Notes under the pieces: model-generated
The model's input: only the letters and a program-made list of their open reading frames with translations
Told to the model about the DNA's origin: nothing
Databases searched by the model: none
In this document: in pieces, positions 50,206 to 58,774 of the stretch
How positions within the stretch are numbered: the stretch's first letter is position 1
Layout of the letters: the number at the start of each line of letters is the position of its first letter
Position numbers and translations under genes: made by a program
Origin: an uncultured bacterium
GTDB taxonomy: Bacteria > Elusimicrobiota > Elusimicrobia > Elusimicrobiales > Elusimicrobiaceae
Reading direction: 5' to 3'
Assembly (NCBI GenBank): GCA_949294085.1
Contig: CASFFX010000006.1
Coordinates: forward strand, 166,256-230,255
DNA length: 64,000 bases

Positions 50206-51117
50206 ATGGACGATAAAAATTTCAAAAGCGGTTTTGCCGTGCTGGCCGGCTTGCCCAATGCGGGCAAGTCCACGCTGCTGAACAATTTGGCGGGCGGGTT
50301 GCTTTCCGCCGTTACGTACAAGCCGCAGACCACGCGCCAAAATATTTTGGCCATCGCCGAGGGAGACCACTACCAAGTCGTCTTTGTGGACACGCCCGGC
50401 TTTTTGACGGCGCAGTACAAATTGCAGCAGACCATGGTGGGCTGTGTGGACCGGGCCGTGCGCGAGGACGCGGACGTGGTGGTGTTTTTGGTGGACGCAA
50501 CCGCCGATTACGCGCTGAACGCAAAATTGGTGGAAAAACTGAAAACCGTGTATTGTCCGATATTTTTGGCCATTAACAAAATCGATTTAATTAAAGATTC
50601 TGCCGTTTTGGACGCGCTGGAAGCGCGCGTGAAGGCCGATTTGAAAGTGGAGCAGGTGTTCCGCATCAGCGCCGCCAACGGGACGGGGACGGACGCATTA
50701 AAACAGGCCGTCATAGAGGCCATGCCCTACAGCCCGGCCTATTTCCCGCACGGCCAGTGGACCGACCGCTGGGAACGCTTTTACGTGGGGGAATTTATCC
50801 GCGAACAAATTTTCCTGCTGTACAAAAAAGAAATTCCGTACAGCACGTATGTGGAAATTGAAAAATTTACCGAAGATTTGGGCCCCAAAAATTACATCCG
50901 GGCCAATATCCACGTAGAGCGCGAAAGCCAAAAACCCATTATCATCGGCAAAGGCGGCAGTGCCATTGCCGAGCTGAGAAAGCGCGCCCAAAAACGCATT
51001 GAAGAATTTTTGGGCCGCAAATACCGCCTGGAGCTCAATGTGGTGGTATCGCCCAATTGGCGCAACGATACCAAAATGCTGGAAGAGTTCGGCTACATCG
51101 TGCGCGACGAGCAATAA
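50206..51117 (+). CDS. era: GTPase Era
   Basis: A 303-residue Era. G1 GLPNAGKSTLLN, G2 TTRQN, G3 VDTPGF, G4 NKID, then a KH domain with IIGKGGSAIAELRKRAQKRIEEFL. Era binds 16S rRNA and supports 30S assembly. A 59-bp divergent spacer separates it from the dipeptidase gene. Confidence 0.95.
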   Translation: MDDKNFKSGFAVLAGLPNAGKSTLLNNLAGGLLSAVTYKPQTTRQNILAIAEGDHYQVVFVDTPGFLTAQYKLQQTMVGCVDRAVREDADVVVFLVDATADYALNAKLVEKLKTVYCPIFLAINKIDLIKDSAVLDALEARVKADLKVEQVFRISAANGTGTDALKQAVIEAMPYSPAYFPHGQWTDRWERFYVGEFIREQIFLLYKKEIPYSTYVEIEKFTEDLGPKNYIRANIHVERESQKPIIIGKGGSAIAELRKRAQKRIEEFLGRKYRLELNVVVSPNWRNDTKMLEEFGYIVRDEQ

Positions 51118-51143
51118 CCGTATTTTGTGTGTCAAAAGAAAGC

Positions 51144-51172
51144 AAGCCCCCGCTTTAGGCGGGGGCTTTTTG
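51144..51172 (+). terminator. Terminator of era
   Basis: Stem AAGCCCCCGC/GCGGGGGCTT with TTTAG-type loop and T5. Confidence 0.9.
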
Positions 51173-51262
51173 ATTACAAAGGGGGCAAACGCCGGGCGGC
51201 CGCGCCGTATTTTTCAAACAAGCAGTTTGGTCAATCGGACAAAGTGGGCGACCAAGGGGGGC

Positions 51263-51290
51263 TTGATTCGTTTTTTTTTTTTGATAAATT
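51263..51290 (+). promoter_or_regulatory. Candidate phase-variable promoter with T12 spacer
   Basis: TTGATT (51263-51268), 16-bp spacer made of CG, twelve T and GA, then TAAATT (51285-51290) 6 nt before an ATG. Confidence 0.5.
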
Positions 51291-51296
51291 TTGCGT

Positions 51297-51377
51297 ATGA
51301 GCAAAAAACATCAAAAATCCTTCCCGGCGGGGAAAAACGCCGGATTTACAAAGCCGGTTGCCAAAATGAAAGGATAA
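51297..51377 (+). pseudogene. Orphan prepilin leader mini-ORF (relic)
   Basis: Twenty-six codons reading MSKKHQKSFPAGKNAGFTKP then VAKMKG and stop. The first 18 residues resemble the leader and cleavage site of the pilin at 5734 (leader [16 protein letters not shown] followed by FT), then the frame leaves the pilin pattern. It has its own leaderless-type promoter and lies 48 nt upstream of an intact pilin gene. It may be a remnant left by recombination between pilin genes, or a coupled leader peptide. Confidence 0.6.
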
Positions 51378-51425
51378 TTATTACACTATTATTACGCCCA
51401 AATACGGGCGGAACAGGAGAAAACG

Positions 51426-51908
51426 ATGAAACAGGGTTTTACGTTAATAGAATTATTAGTCGTGGTGTTAATCATCGGCATACTGGCGGCGGTGGCGCTG
51501 CCGCAGTATGAAAAAGCGGTGCAGAAAGCCCGCGTAACCGAGGCGATGGGGATCCTCAAAAAGATGTCCGACAATGTGGATATGTGTTTGTTAGCTGGAG
51601 TAGAGGATTGTACGGATCCGGACATTGTATTTGAAGGGTTGGAACATTTACCGGGAAATTCCGGTTATTCCTTTTCTACCAAAAATTTTAATTATCTATG
51701 GACTCTTGCTCCAATTGCAATGGATAAGCAAGAAGATTATGCCTTGGTATTGGTTTCAAAGCCATTAGAAGAAGCTGTCCTGCATGAGATTGATTGGTCG
51801 GCGGGGCGTTGGTGTGAGCCTGCGACGGACAAAGGAAATTCTTTCTGTAAAAGTTTAAGCGGCCAGCCTTCTACTACAATGAACGGAATGACGGTTTACC
51901 CCTTCTAA
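51426..51908 (+). CDS. Type IV prepilin-like protein (orphan pilin)
   Basis: A 160-residue prepilin: MKQG then [36 protein letters not shown], Glu at +5. Four cysteines in [12 protein letters not shown] and [14 protein letters not shown] could form two disulfides. The 44-nt block 51477-51520 is identical to 5821-5864 of another orphan pilin, while the 3' two thirds are unrelated. AGGAG lies before the ATG. Confidence 0.9.
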   Translation: MKQGFTLIELLVVVLIIGILAAVALPQYEKAVQKARVTEAMGILKKMSDNVDMCLLAGVEDCTDPDIVFEGLEHLPGNSGYSFSTKNFNYLWTLAPIAMDKQEDYALVLVSKPLEEAVLHEIDWSAGRWCEPATDKGNSFCKSLSGQPSTTMNGMTVYPF

Positions 51909-51909
51909 T

Positions 51910-51938
51910 AAAAACCCCCGGCAAAACCGGGGGTTTTT
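51910..51938. terminator. Bidirectional terminator
   Basis: Stem AAACCCCCGG/CCGGGGGTTT with A and T tracts, between the pilin and the convergent DUF1015 gene. Confidence 0.9.
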
Positions 51939-51939
51939 G

Positions 51940-53181
51940 TTATTTGTTTTCGTATTTGTAGATGACGAGCCCGCTTCGTAACTTGGGTTCAAACCAGGTG
52001 GATTTGGGCGGCATAATTTTATGCGCGTCGGCCACCTTCATCAGCTCTTGCATAGACGTCGGATACATGGAAAAAGCCACCTTCCACTTGCCTCCGTCCA
52101 CCCGTTTTTTCAGTTCGCCAATGCCGCGTATCCCGCCCACAAAATCAATGCGTTTGTCGGTACGCGGGTCCCCAATGCCCAAAATGGGCCCCAGCAGGTT
52201 TTCCTGCAGGATGCTCACGTCCAGCGCGGCTACGGGGTCCGCCTCGTCAAACGAGCCCGTCTTCGCTTTCAGCGTGTACCATTTTCCGTCCAAATACATG
52301 CCGAATTCGTGGCGTTTTTGCGGTTTTTCAAGGCCGGTTTCGGCCACGTCAAACTTTTGGGAGACTTTGTCCAAAAATTCCGCTTTGGACAGGCCGTTCA
52401 AGTCCTTTACCAAGCGGTTGTAATCCATTACATACAATTGATTGGCCGGGAAAATAACGCTTAAAAAGAAATTGTAATTTTCCGTGCCCGTATGTTTGGG
52501 GTTATGCGCCTTGCGCTGGCGGGCCACGTTGGCCGCGGCGGCGGAGCGGTGGTGTCCGTCGGCAATATAGAGCGTAGGCACTTGGGCAAAGGCGTCCATC
52601 AAAAATTTAATGTCCTGCGGCGCGTCAATCACCCAAAACGTGTGTTTAATCCCGTCGTCCGCCGTAAAATCGTACACCGGGAACTCCGCCGCAATCTCGG
52701 CGATTTTGGCGTTGATTTCGTCGCGGTCGGGATAAGTCAAAAACACGGGGCCCGTGGTGGCGGAAAGCGCGGCCACGTGGCGGGTGCGGTCGTCCTCTTT
52801 GTCTTTGCGGGTCAGTTCGTGCCGGCGGACGATTCCCTTGTCGTACTCTTCGCAGGAGGCCGCCGCCACCAGCCCGTATTGGGTGCGGCCGTCCATCGTT
52901 TGGGCATAGAGGTAGAAACACGGCTTTTCGTCCTGTTTCAACACGCCCGTTTGAATAAAGTGCTCCAAATTTTCCTTGGCTTTTTGGTACACTTCGGGCG
53001 CGTACAAATCCGTTTCGGGCGGCAAGTCTATTTCCGGCTTGTCCACATGCAGAAACGAATACGGGTTCCCTTCGGCCATTTGGCGCGCTTCGGCCGAGTT
53101 AATCACGTCATACGGCGGGCAGGCGATTTTGTCGGCATGTCCGCTGGGGCGAAACCCCCGGAAAGGTTTAATCGTAGCCAT
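51940..53181 (-). CDS. DUF1015 family protein
   Basis: A 413-residue DUF1015 protein. It begins IKPFRGFRP, has ACPPYDVINSAEARQMAEGNPYSFLHV, and the marked motif YIADGHHRSAAAANVAR in the middle. DGHHR resembles the phosphate-binding motif of ParB/SerK-like proteins. It directly follows serA (stop and start abut) and is third in serC-serA-DUF1015, an association common in anaerobes. A link to serine or phosphoserine metabolism is inferred. Function undetermined. Confidence 0.85.
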   Translation of the reverse strand: MATIKPFRGFRPSGHADKIACPPYDVINSAEARQMAEGNPYSFLHVDKPEIDLPPETDLYAPEVYQKAKENLEHFIQTGVLKQDEKPCFYLYAQTMDGRTQYGLVAAASCEEYDKGIVRRHELTRKDKEDDRTRHVAALSATTGPVFLTYPDRDEINAKIAEIAAEFPVYDFTADDGIKHTFWVIDAPQDIKFLMDAFAQVPTLYIADGHHRSAAAANVARQRKAHNPKHTGTENYNFFLSVIFPANQLYVMDYNRLVKDLNGLSKAEFLDKVSQKFDVAETGLEKPQKRHEFGMYLDGKWYTLKAKTGSFDEADPVAALDVSILQENLLGPILGIGDPRTDKRIDFVGGIRGIGELKKRVDGGKWKVAFSMYPTSMQELMKVADAHKIMPPKSTWFEPKLRSGLVIYKYENK

Positions 53182-54135
53182 TTAGTTCACCCGAAATAAA
53201 AATTTGCCCGTGGCGGCGTATTGGTCAATAATTTCTACCGCGCGCTGGGCCACCGCGTCTTGGGCTTGCTCGGTGCTGGCCCCAATGTGGTGCGTGCCGT
53301 AAAAATTATCCGCACCTTCAAAGGGGGAATAGTCAAACGTTTTGTCGTTGGCTTTGGGTTCTTTTTCGTACACGTCCAGCGCGGCGCGGATGTGTTTGTT
53401 CTTCATGGCGTCCACCAAGTCTTTCGTAACCACCAGCCCGCCGCGGGCGGTGTTGATGAAGGTGGCGCCGTCTTTCATTGCGTCAAAGAATTTTTTGTTA
53501 AACAGGCCGTGTGTTTCGGGCGTGTCCGGCAGGTGGACGGTAATCACGTCGCACAGGGCGGCCAGCGTGTAAATGTCCGGTTCGGGCGTAATGTCTAATT
53601 GGCGGAAAAGCTCCGGCTTGTCATACGGGTCATACGCCACCACTTTCATCCCAAAAGCTTTGGCGCGTTTGGCCACTTCTTTGCCGATGTTTCCCAGGCC
53701 GATAATGCCCAGCATCCGCCCAAAAATTCCTTTGGCTTTGCTGTATTCGGATTTATTCCATACGCCGGCGCGCAAGTCCCGCGTGTTATGAAACAGCCGC
53801 CGGTCCAGCGCCAACATCAGTCCCATGGCCAGTTCCGCCACGGCGATGGAATTCGTGCCCGGGCAGTTGCACACGGCCACGCCCTTTTGCGCGGCGTGGG
53901 CAATGTCTATCGTGTCGTAGCCGGCCCCGGCGCGGATAATGAGCTTGAGGTTTTTGCCCGCGTCAATCACGGCGGCGGGAACCTTGGTGCTGCGCACAAT
54001 TAGGATGTCCTGATCGGCAATGGCGGCCGGGAGAGTGGTTTCGTCCAGGGCGGGATTGTCGGTAATTTGGTGCCCTTGCTGGGCGAGTACTTCCTTCCAA
54101 TGAGCGGGGAATTTATCTGCAATTAAAATTTTCAT
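53182..54135 (-). CDS. serA: D-3-phosphoglycerate dehydrogenase (no ACT domain)
   Basis: A 317-residue NAD-dependent 2-hydroxyacid dehydrogenase: RAGAGYDTIDIAHAAQKGVAVCN, the NAD motif MLGIIGLGNIGKEVAKRAKAFGMKV, and catalytic residues Arg (NTARGG), Glu and His (THHIGAST). No regulatory ACT domain, so no direct serine feedback through that domain is expected. Downstream of serC with a 4-base overlap. Confidence 0.9.
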   Translation of the reverse strand: MKILIADKFPAHWKEVLAQQGHQITDNPALDETTLPAAIADQDILIVRSTKVPAAVIDAGKNLKLIIRAGAGYDTIDIAHAAQKGVAVCNCPGTNSIAVAELAMGLMLALDRRLFHNTRDLRAGVWNKSEYSKAKGIFGRMLGIIGLGNIGKEVAKRAKAFGMKVVAYDPYDKPELFRQLDITPEPDIYTLAALCDVITVHLPDTPETHGLFNKKFFDAMKDGATFINTARGGLVVTKDLVDAMKNKHIRAALDVYEKEPKANDKTFDYSPFEGADNFYGTHHIGASTEQAQDAVAQRAVEIIDQYAATGKFLFRVN

Positions 54136-55304
54136 TTAGCGGCCTCCTGGCGCAGCTGGCGGACGATTTCGTCCACCGCGGCGGCGAGTTTTTCGTATTC
54201 GCCCGTGCCCTGGATGTCCACAAACGGGAAGCAGGCAATGCGCAGCGAATTTTGTTTGACGGAAGAATATTTTTTAATTCCATCGGCCAGGTTGGGCAGG
54301 CCGGTGGCTTTTAAGGCGGCGGAAATATCGGCGTCTTTGAGATTGGGGTCGGTTACTTCCAGCGTAAGCGTGGTGTAGGAGCGGAATTTTTCGTCCTTAA
54401 TCAGCGGGGCTAGATAATCGGTTTTGGCGGCCCAGTCCAGCAAATACTGGGCGTGTTTGCGGCACAGGGCGTCCATGGCTTTTAAGCCGCCGTTTTCGTT
54501 CATCCATTTGCACGCTTCGTTAAACATCCACAGGTTGGTGGTGGAAGGCGTGTTGACGGTTTGGCATTTTTCCTGCGCTTTGACAACGGCTTCAGTCAAG
54601 TCCAGCGCATAGGGCACGGTGCGGTATTTTTTTACTTCTTCCAAGCGTTTTACCGCGGCCGGGCTTAAAATAATTACGCTGGAGCCGCCGCCCACACCAA
54701 AGCATTTTTGCATGGAAAACACCATAACATCAAATTGATTTTTTGGCAAGTCGCGGCCGCCGGCGCAGGACGTGCAGTCCCAGGCGATCAGCGTGTCGGG
54801 CCCTTTGGATTTCCAGGCTTCTTCCAGGTACTCGTTGGGAATTTGCGTGCCGGTGGACGTTTCGTTGGGCGTCAAAATTACCAAGCTGGCGTTGTAGTCC
54901 GGTTTTTCGCGGGGGAAGAATTCCCCTTCGCCGGCTTCGCGGATGGTGCGCAGCACGTTGGGTTCCAGCCGGGAGGCGATTTTTTTGGACCACAGTTTGG
55001 AAAACGCCCCAAACGACAGACCGGACAGCGAATTTTTGGTCAAATTCCAGATAATGGCGTCCATCGCCGGCGTGGCGCCGCCCAGAAAGAAGATCACGGT
55101 GTAATCGGCCGGCAAGGATAATAAGTGGCGTAAATTTTCGGTGGCTTCTTTATACAAGCCGTCGGTGGAAATGTCTTTGGCGCGGTGGCTGCGTTCAAAT
55201 TTGGTTTGGCAGACGGGCGTCTGACGGATGACGGGATGCCCTTGGCTGGGCCCGCAGGTGAAGGTGGAGGCGGGCAGCTTGCTCGCATCTAATTGAATAC
55301 TCAT
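54132..55304 (-). CDS. serC: Phosphoserine aminotransferase
   Basis: A 390-residue class V aminotransferase. TCGPSQGHPVIRQTP at the start, FFLGGATPAMDAIIWNL, ILTPNETSTGTQIPNEY, IAWDCTSCAGGRDLP (PLP Asp) and SMQKCFGVGGG (PLP lysine). It converts phosphohydroxypyruvate and glutamate to phosphoserine. First gene of the operon with AAGGAG before the ATG. No serB phosphatase gene follows. Confidence 0.92.
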   Translation of the reverse strand: MSIQLDASKLPASTFTCGPSQGHPVIRQTPVCQTKFERSHRAKDISTDGLYKEATENLRHLLSLPADYTVIFFLGGATPAMDAIIWNLTKNSLSGLSFGAFSKLWSKKIASRLEPNVLRTIREAGEGEFFPREKPDYNASLVILTPNETSTGTQIPNEYLEEAWKSKGPDTLIAWDCTSCAGGRDLPKNQFDVMVFSMQKCFGVGGGSSVIILSPAAVKRLEEVKKYRTVPYALDLTEAVVKAQEKCQTVNTPSTTNLWMFNEACKWMNENGGLKAMDALCRKHAQYLLDWAAKTDYLAPLIKDEKFRSYTTLTLEVTDPNLKDADISAALKATGLPNLADGIKKYSSVKQNSLRIACFPFVDIQGTGEYEKLAAAVDEIVRQLRQEAAK

Positions 55305-55453
55305 GGTTGTGTCTCCTTATACGTCGTAATTCTCTTCGTCTAATAATTTAATCATTTTACAAAAGTTTGCAGGAAATGAAACGCATTTTTTTCTTCGGAA
55401 GGGGCAAACCTATATACAACGAAAAAATAAATGAAGAAAATTGATGAAAAATC

Positions 55454-55482
55454 TTGACGCTGCTTGGGTTATTTGATAAATT
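55454..55482 (+). promoter_or_regulatory. Promoter of a probably leaderless pilin
   Basis: TTGACG, 17-bp spacer, TAAATT ending 6 nt before the ATG at 55489; same TTTGATAAATT core as at 51280-51290. Confidence 0.6.
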
Positions 55483-55488
55483 GGGGCT

Positions 55489-55998
55489 ATGATTAACCAA
55501 GCAAACGTAAAATGGAAAAGAAATCGGCAGGGGTTTACTCTTTTGGAACTGTTAGTGGTGGTATTAATTATTGGCATTTTGGCGGCGATTACTTTGCCTC
55601 AATACAGGGTGGCGGTGGCCAAATCGCGTTATGTGCAACTGATGACGGCCGGCGACGCTATGGCCCGGGCAGAGGAAATGTTTTATATGGCAAACGGCAG
55701 ATATACGGCGGACTCGGAAGAGTTAGACGTTAGCATGCCGGAGGGCAAATTTGCTTTAGATTTGGCGGTTCATGAGGATAGGGGTCATGCGGCGGTAACG
55801 GTTACAAACCGGGATTTGGGGCTGGAACATGTGGTGTATTTTGAGCACCATGTGGGTTATCAGGCGGGCAGCCGCTTCTGCCGCGTGCGCGGCGCTTCCA
55901 GCGACAGCTATTTGCACAACCTCTGCAAATCCTTAACCAATACAACAACTCCTTCCGCAACGGCAGAAGGTATTTACGTAGAATATAAATTTCAATAA
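55489..55998 (+). CDS. Type IV prepilin-like protein (orphan pilin)
   Basis: A 169-residue prepilin with leader MINQANVKWKRNRQG then [36 protein letters not shown], Glu at +5. Only two cysteines (RFCRVRG, NLCKSL). It stands alone with its own terminator, like the orphan pilins at 5734 and 51426. Its leaderless-type promoter resembles that of the mini-ORF at 51297. Confidence 0.9.
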   Translation: MINQANVKWKRNRQGFTLLELLVVVLIIGILAAITLPQYRVAVAKSRYVQLMTAGDAMARAEEMFYMANGRYTADSEELDVSMPEGKFALDLAVHEDRGHAAVTVTNRDLGLEHVVYFEHHVGYQAGSRFCRVRGASSDSYLHNLCKSLTNTTTPSATAEGIYVEYKFQ

Positions 55999-56002
55999 AG
56001 AT

Positions 56003-56036
56003 ATTGAAATCCCCCTGCAAAGGGGGATTCTTTTTG
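56003..56036 (+). terminator. Terminator of orphan pilin
   Basis: Stem GAAATCCCCCT/AGGGGGATTC with GCAA-type loop and T5. Confidence 0.85.
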
Positions 56037-56133
56037 GGTTGAATGGGGCAAGCAACAGCCGGTGTGGGGCTGTTTGCCCGGGGACTTTATGCAGGGGCGC
56101 CAGCGGGTTTGCTATGCGGGAGGAGAAATTTTG

Positions 56134-56139
56134 TAAAAT
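56134..56139 (+). promoter_or_regulatory. Possible -10 of NifU-like gene
   Basis: TGTAAAAT with -10 TAAAAT; TTGCTA lies 19 bp upstream. Leader about 30 nt with AGGAG before the ATG at 56175. Confidence 0.4.
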
Positions 56140-56174
56140 ATAGTGAAAGATTTACTTTTATATAGGAGACTCTC

Positions 56175-56876
56175 ATGAGCTGCGAAAAATGCACCCCTGA
56201 AGTGATGAATATGTGCTGCGTCCGCAAAGGCGCCAAGCACGATCCGGCCCCGATTCCTGAAGAAGGCAAATGGGTCAAAGCCAAACAAATTACCGATATC
56301 AGCGGTCTTACCCACGGTGTCGGCTGGTGTGCCCCGCAACAGGGCGCCTGCAAACTGACGCTGAACGTCAAAAACGGCGTAATTAAAGAAGCGTTGGTGG
56401 AAACCCTGGGTTGCTCCGGCATGACGCACTCCGCCGCTATGGCCGCCGAAATTCTGCCCGGCAAAACCATTTTGGAAGCCTTGAACTCCGACCTCGTGTG
56501 CGACGCTATCAACACCGCTATGCGCGAATTGTTCCTGCAAATCGTGTACGGCCGCACGCAGAGCGCGTTTTCCGATGACGGCTTGCCGATTGGCGCCGGC
56601 ATGGAAGACTTGGGCAAAGGACACCGCTCTCAAATCGGCACCATGTACGGCACCGAAGCCAAAGGCGCCCGCTACCTGGAAATGGCCGAAGGGTATGTGT
56701 TGGAAATCGGCTTGGACAAAAACAACGAAATCATCGGTTATAAATTCGTCAACCTGGGCAAAATGATGGATGCCATCAAGAAAGGCGAAGACCCGAAGGC
56801 CGCGTTTGAAAAGAACGTCAGCAAATACGGCCGCTTTGACGAAGCCGTCAAGACCCTTGACCCCCGCAAAGAGTAA
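56175..56876 (+). CDS. NifU-like iron-sulfur scaffold protein (GGGtGRT partner)
   Basis: A 233-residue protein. N-terminal Cys-rich start (MSCEKCTPEVMNMCC), then a NifU/IscU-like core: GACKLTLNVKNGVIKEALVETLGCSGMTHSAAMAAEILPGKTILEAL with a conserved Cys. Members of this group are annotated as Fe-S assembly scaffold and are next to the GGGtGRT gene. It starts after AGGAG and stands 12 nt from its partner, so the two are co-expressed. The precise role of the pair is not established to my knowledge. Confidence 0.85.
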   Translation: MSCEKCTPEVMNMCCVRKGAKHDPAPIPEEGKWVKAKQITDISGLTHGVGWCAPQQGACKLTLNVKNGVIKEALVETLGCSGMTHSAAMAAEILPGKTILEALNSDLVCDAINTAMRELFLQIVYGRTQSAFSDDGLPIGAGMEDLGKGHRSQIGTMYGTEAKGARYLEMAEGYVLEIGLDKNNEIIGYKFVNLGKMMDAIKKGEDPKAAFEKNVSKYGRFDEAVKTLDPRKE

Positions 56877-56888
56877 GCCCAGGAGAAA

Positions 56889-57890
56889 ATGAATATGATT
56901 ACGTTTGAAGGATACGAAAGAAGAATTGATAAAATCAACTCCGTTTTGAAAGAAAACGGCATCGCCTCTTTGGAAGAAGCCAAAGAAATTTGCACCAAAA
57001 AAGGCATTGATGTGGAAAAGATCGTCCGCGGAATTCAGCCCATCGCGTTTGACAACGCGGTGTGGGCGTACACCGTCGGGGCGGCTATCGCCATTAAATC
57101 CGGCGTAAAAACCGCGGCGGAAGCGGCCGAAAAAATCGGCGTGGGCTTGCAGAGCTTCTGCATCCCCGGCTCCGTAGCCGACCAGCGCGCCGTAGGCTTG
57201 GGCCACGGCAATTTGGGCGCGATGCTCTTGTCCGAAAACACCAAATGCTTCTGCTTCTTGGCCGGGCATGAAAGCTTTGCCGCGGCGGAAGGCGCCATCG
57301 GCATTGCCCGCACCGCCAACAAAGTGCGTAAAACGCCGCTTCGCGTTATTTTGAACGGCTTGGGTAAAGACGCCGCCTACATCATCTCCCGCATCAACGG
57401 TTTTACCTCCGTGGAAACGGAATACAACTATAAAACGGGCGAACTGAAAATCGTGAGCGAAAGAGCGTTCTCCAATGGCGACCGCGCCAAAGTGAAATGC
57501 TACGGCGCCGACGATGTAAACGAAGGCGTTGCCATTATGCGCCACGAAGGGGTGGACGTGTCCATCACCGGTAACTCCACCAACCCCACTCGCTTCCAGC
57601 ACCCGGTAGCCGGCACCTATAAAAAATGGGCGACCGAACACGGCAAGAAATATTTCTCCGTGGCTTCCGGCGGCGGCACCGGCCGCACCCTGCACCCGGA
57701 CAATATGGCCGCCGGTCCTGCCTCTTACGGTATGACCGACACCATGGGCCGCATGCACAGCGATGCGCAGTTTGCCGGTTCTTCCTCCGTGCCTGCGCAC
57801 GTGGAAATGATGGGCTTAATCGGTATGGGCAACAACCCGATGGTCGGCGCGACGGTAGCCGTTGCGGTGGCCGTAGCCGAAGCCAAATAA
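56889..57890 (+). CDS. GGGtGRT protein
   Basis: A 333-residue protein with the family-defining motif SVASGGGTGRTLHPDNMAAG. Other parts include IKSGVKTAAEAAEKIGVGLQSF and GLGHGNLGAMLLSENTKCFCFLAGHESFAAAEGAIGIARTANKV. Found across anaerobes with the NifU-like neighbour; function unknown to me. The ATG at 56889 has GGAG before it; an ATG two codons later is an alternative. Six or more glycine-rich loops suggest ligand or nucleotide binding. Confidence 0.85.
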   Translation: MNMITFEGYERRIDKINSVLKENGIASLEEAKEICTKKGIDVEKIVRGIQPIAFDNAVWAYTVGAAIAIKSGVKTAAEAAEKIGVGLQSFCIPGSVADQRAVGLGHGNLGAMLLSENTKCFCFLAGHESFAAAEGAIGIARTANKVRKTPLRVILNGLGKDAAYIISRINGFTSVETEYNYKTGELKIVSERAFSNGDRAKVKCYGADDVNEGVAIMRHEGVDVSITGNSTNPTRFQHPVAGTYKKWATEHGKKYFSVASGGGTGRTLHPDNMAAGPASYGMTDTMGRMHSDAQFAGSSSVPAHVEMMGLIGMGNNPMVGATVAVAVAVAEAK

Positions 57891-57907
57891 ACGTTGTTTT
57901 GACGGTC

Positions 57908-57941
57908 TTAAGCCGCTCCCGCAAGGGGGCGGCTTTTTTTG
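57908..57941 (+). terminator. Terminator of GGGtGRT operon
   Basis: Imperfect stem AAGCCGCTCCC/GGGGGCGGCTT and T7. Confidence 0.85.
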
Positions 57942-58108
57942 TTTCCGTTTGCAAGGACTGGGCTCCTGGCACAAAAGAAAGAGAAATTTTCCACGGGAAA
58001 AAATCCGCTTTTTGGGGTGAGCTGTGTGCGGCGCCCGCGGAGTGCGGAAAAGTGCAATGCGACTTAAAAAACACTTAAAAAATAAATATTTTTTCTCCAT
58101 TTCCCGGC

Positions 58109-58136
58109 TTGAAAAAACGCCGTTTATGTGTACACT
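58109..58136 (+). promoter_or_regulatory. Promoter of 183-aa exported protein
   Basis: TTGAAA, 16-bp spacer, TACACT; leader with GGAGG before the ATG at 58166. Confidence 0.55.
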
Positions 58137-58165
58137 TAAAGTAAGGACGGGCAGGAGGTGGCATT

Positions 58166-58717
58166 ATGAAGAAGCTGGCAGGAAGATATGGCTGGGTGTT
58201 GGCGTTACTGACGGCGGCGGGCGCGTTGATGTTGTTGGGCTCGGCCCCGGTGGCGGCGGAACAGTCTGCTTTTGAAGTGCTTCGCCGTCAAATGCCCGCC
58301 AAGTTGGATTTGCTTCGGGAACGGGTGGACCAGGCGGGCGGAAAAGATTTAAGTTTGGCGCTGTTGTTAGCCGTACAAAACGAGGATGCCCACATCGTGG
58401 GTACAACGGTGCTGGTGTATCAGCAGTATCCGCGGGAGCGCAAGTTGGCGGTGTTGCTGGCGGCGGCCGTGCAGTCTCATAAGGAGATGAGCCTGATGCA
58501 GCGGGTGAAGGATTCGTCCCTCAAACAGGCTTTGCGCGAGGCCCCGCCGGAAATGGCCGGCATCAACGGGATGTTCCAAACGGTGCAGGACATGCTGGCT
58601 CTTTCGCAGCCGGCGCTGCAGCAGGCCGTCGGCCGGGCACAGCAATACAATATGCAGCGCAAATCAGCCGAGGCGGTGAAGCGTGCAGTCCGGCAGCAGT
58701 TCAGTCAACAAAAGTAA
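58166..58717 (+). CDS. Exported helical protein of unknown function
   Basis: A 183-residue protein with a signal peptide (MKKLAGRYGWVLALLTAAGALMLLGSAPVAA). The mature part is helical with no cysteine: LLRERVDQAGGKDLSLALLLAVQNEDAHIVG is followed by VLLAAAVQSHKEMSLMQRVKD and a basic tail. No family recognised. It is a single-gene unit with its own promoter and a bidirectional terminator. It has no AGGYCC array, unlike other exported proteins here. Confidence 0.65.
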   Translation: MKKLAGRYGWVLALLTAAGALMLLGSAPVAAEQSAFEVLRRQMPAKLDLLRERVDQAGGKDLSLALLLAVQNEDAHIVGTTVLVYQQYPRERKLAVLLAAAVQSHKEMSLMQRVKDSSLKQALREAPPEMAGINGMFQTVQDMLALSQPALQQAVGRAQQYNMQRKSAEAVKRAVRQQFSQQK

Positions 58718-58725
58718 TCTGACAA

Positions 58726-58763
58726 AAACGGGACGAAGCGGTAAACTTCGTCCCGTTTTTTTA
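58726..58763. terminator. Bidirectional terminator
   Basis: Fourteen-bp stem AAAACGGGACGAAG/CTTCGTCCCGTTTT with T tract on both strands, between convergent genes. Confidence 0.93.
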
Positions 58764-58774
58764 CGGTTAAAAAG

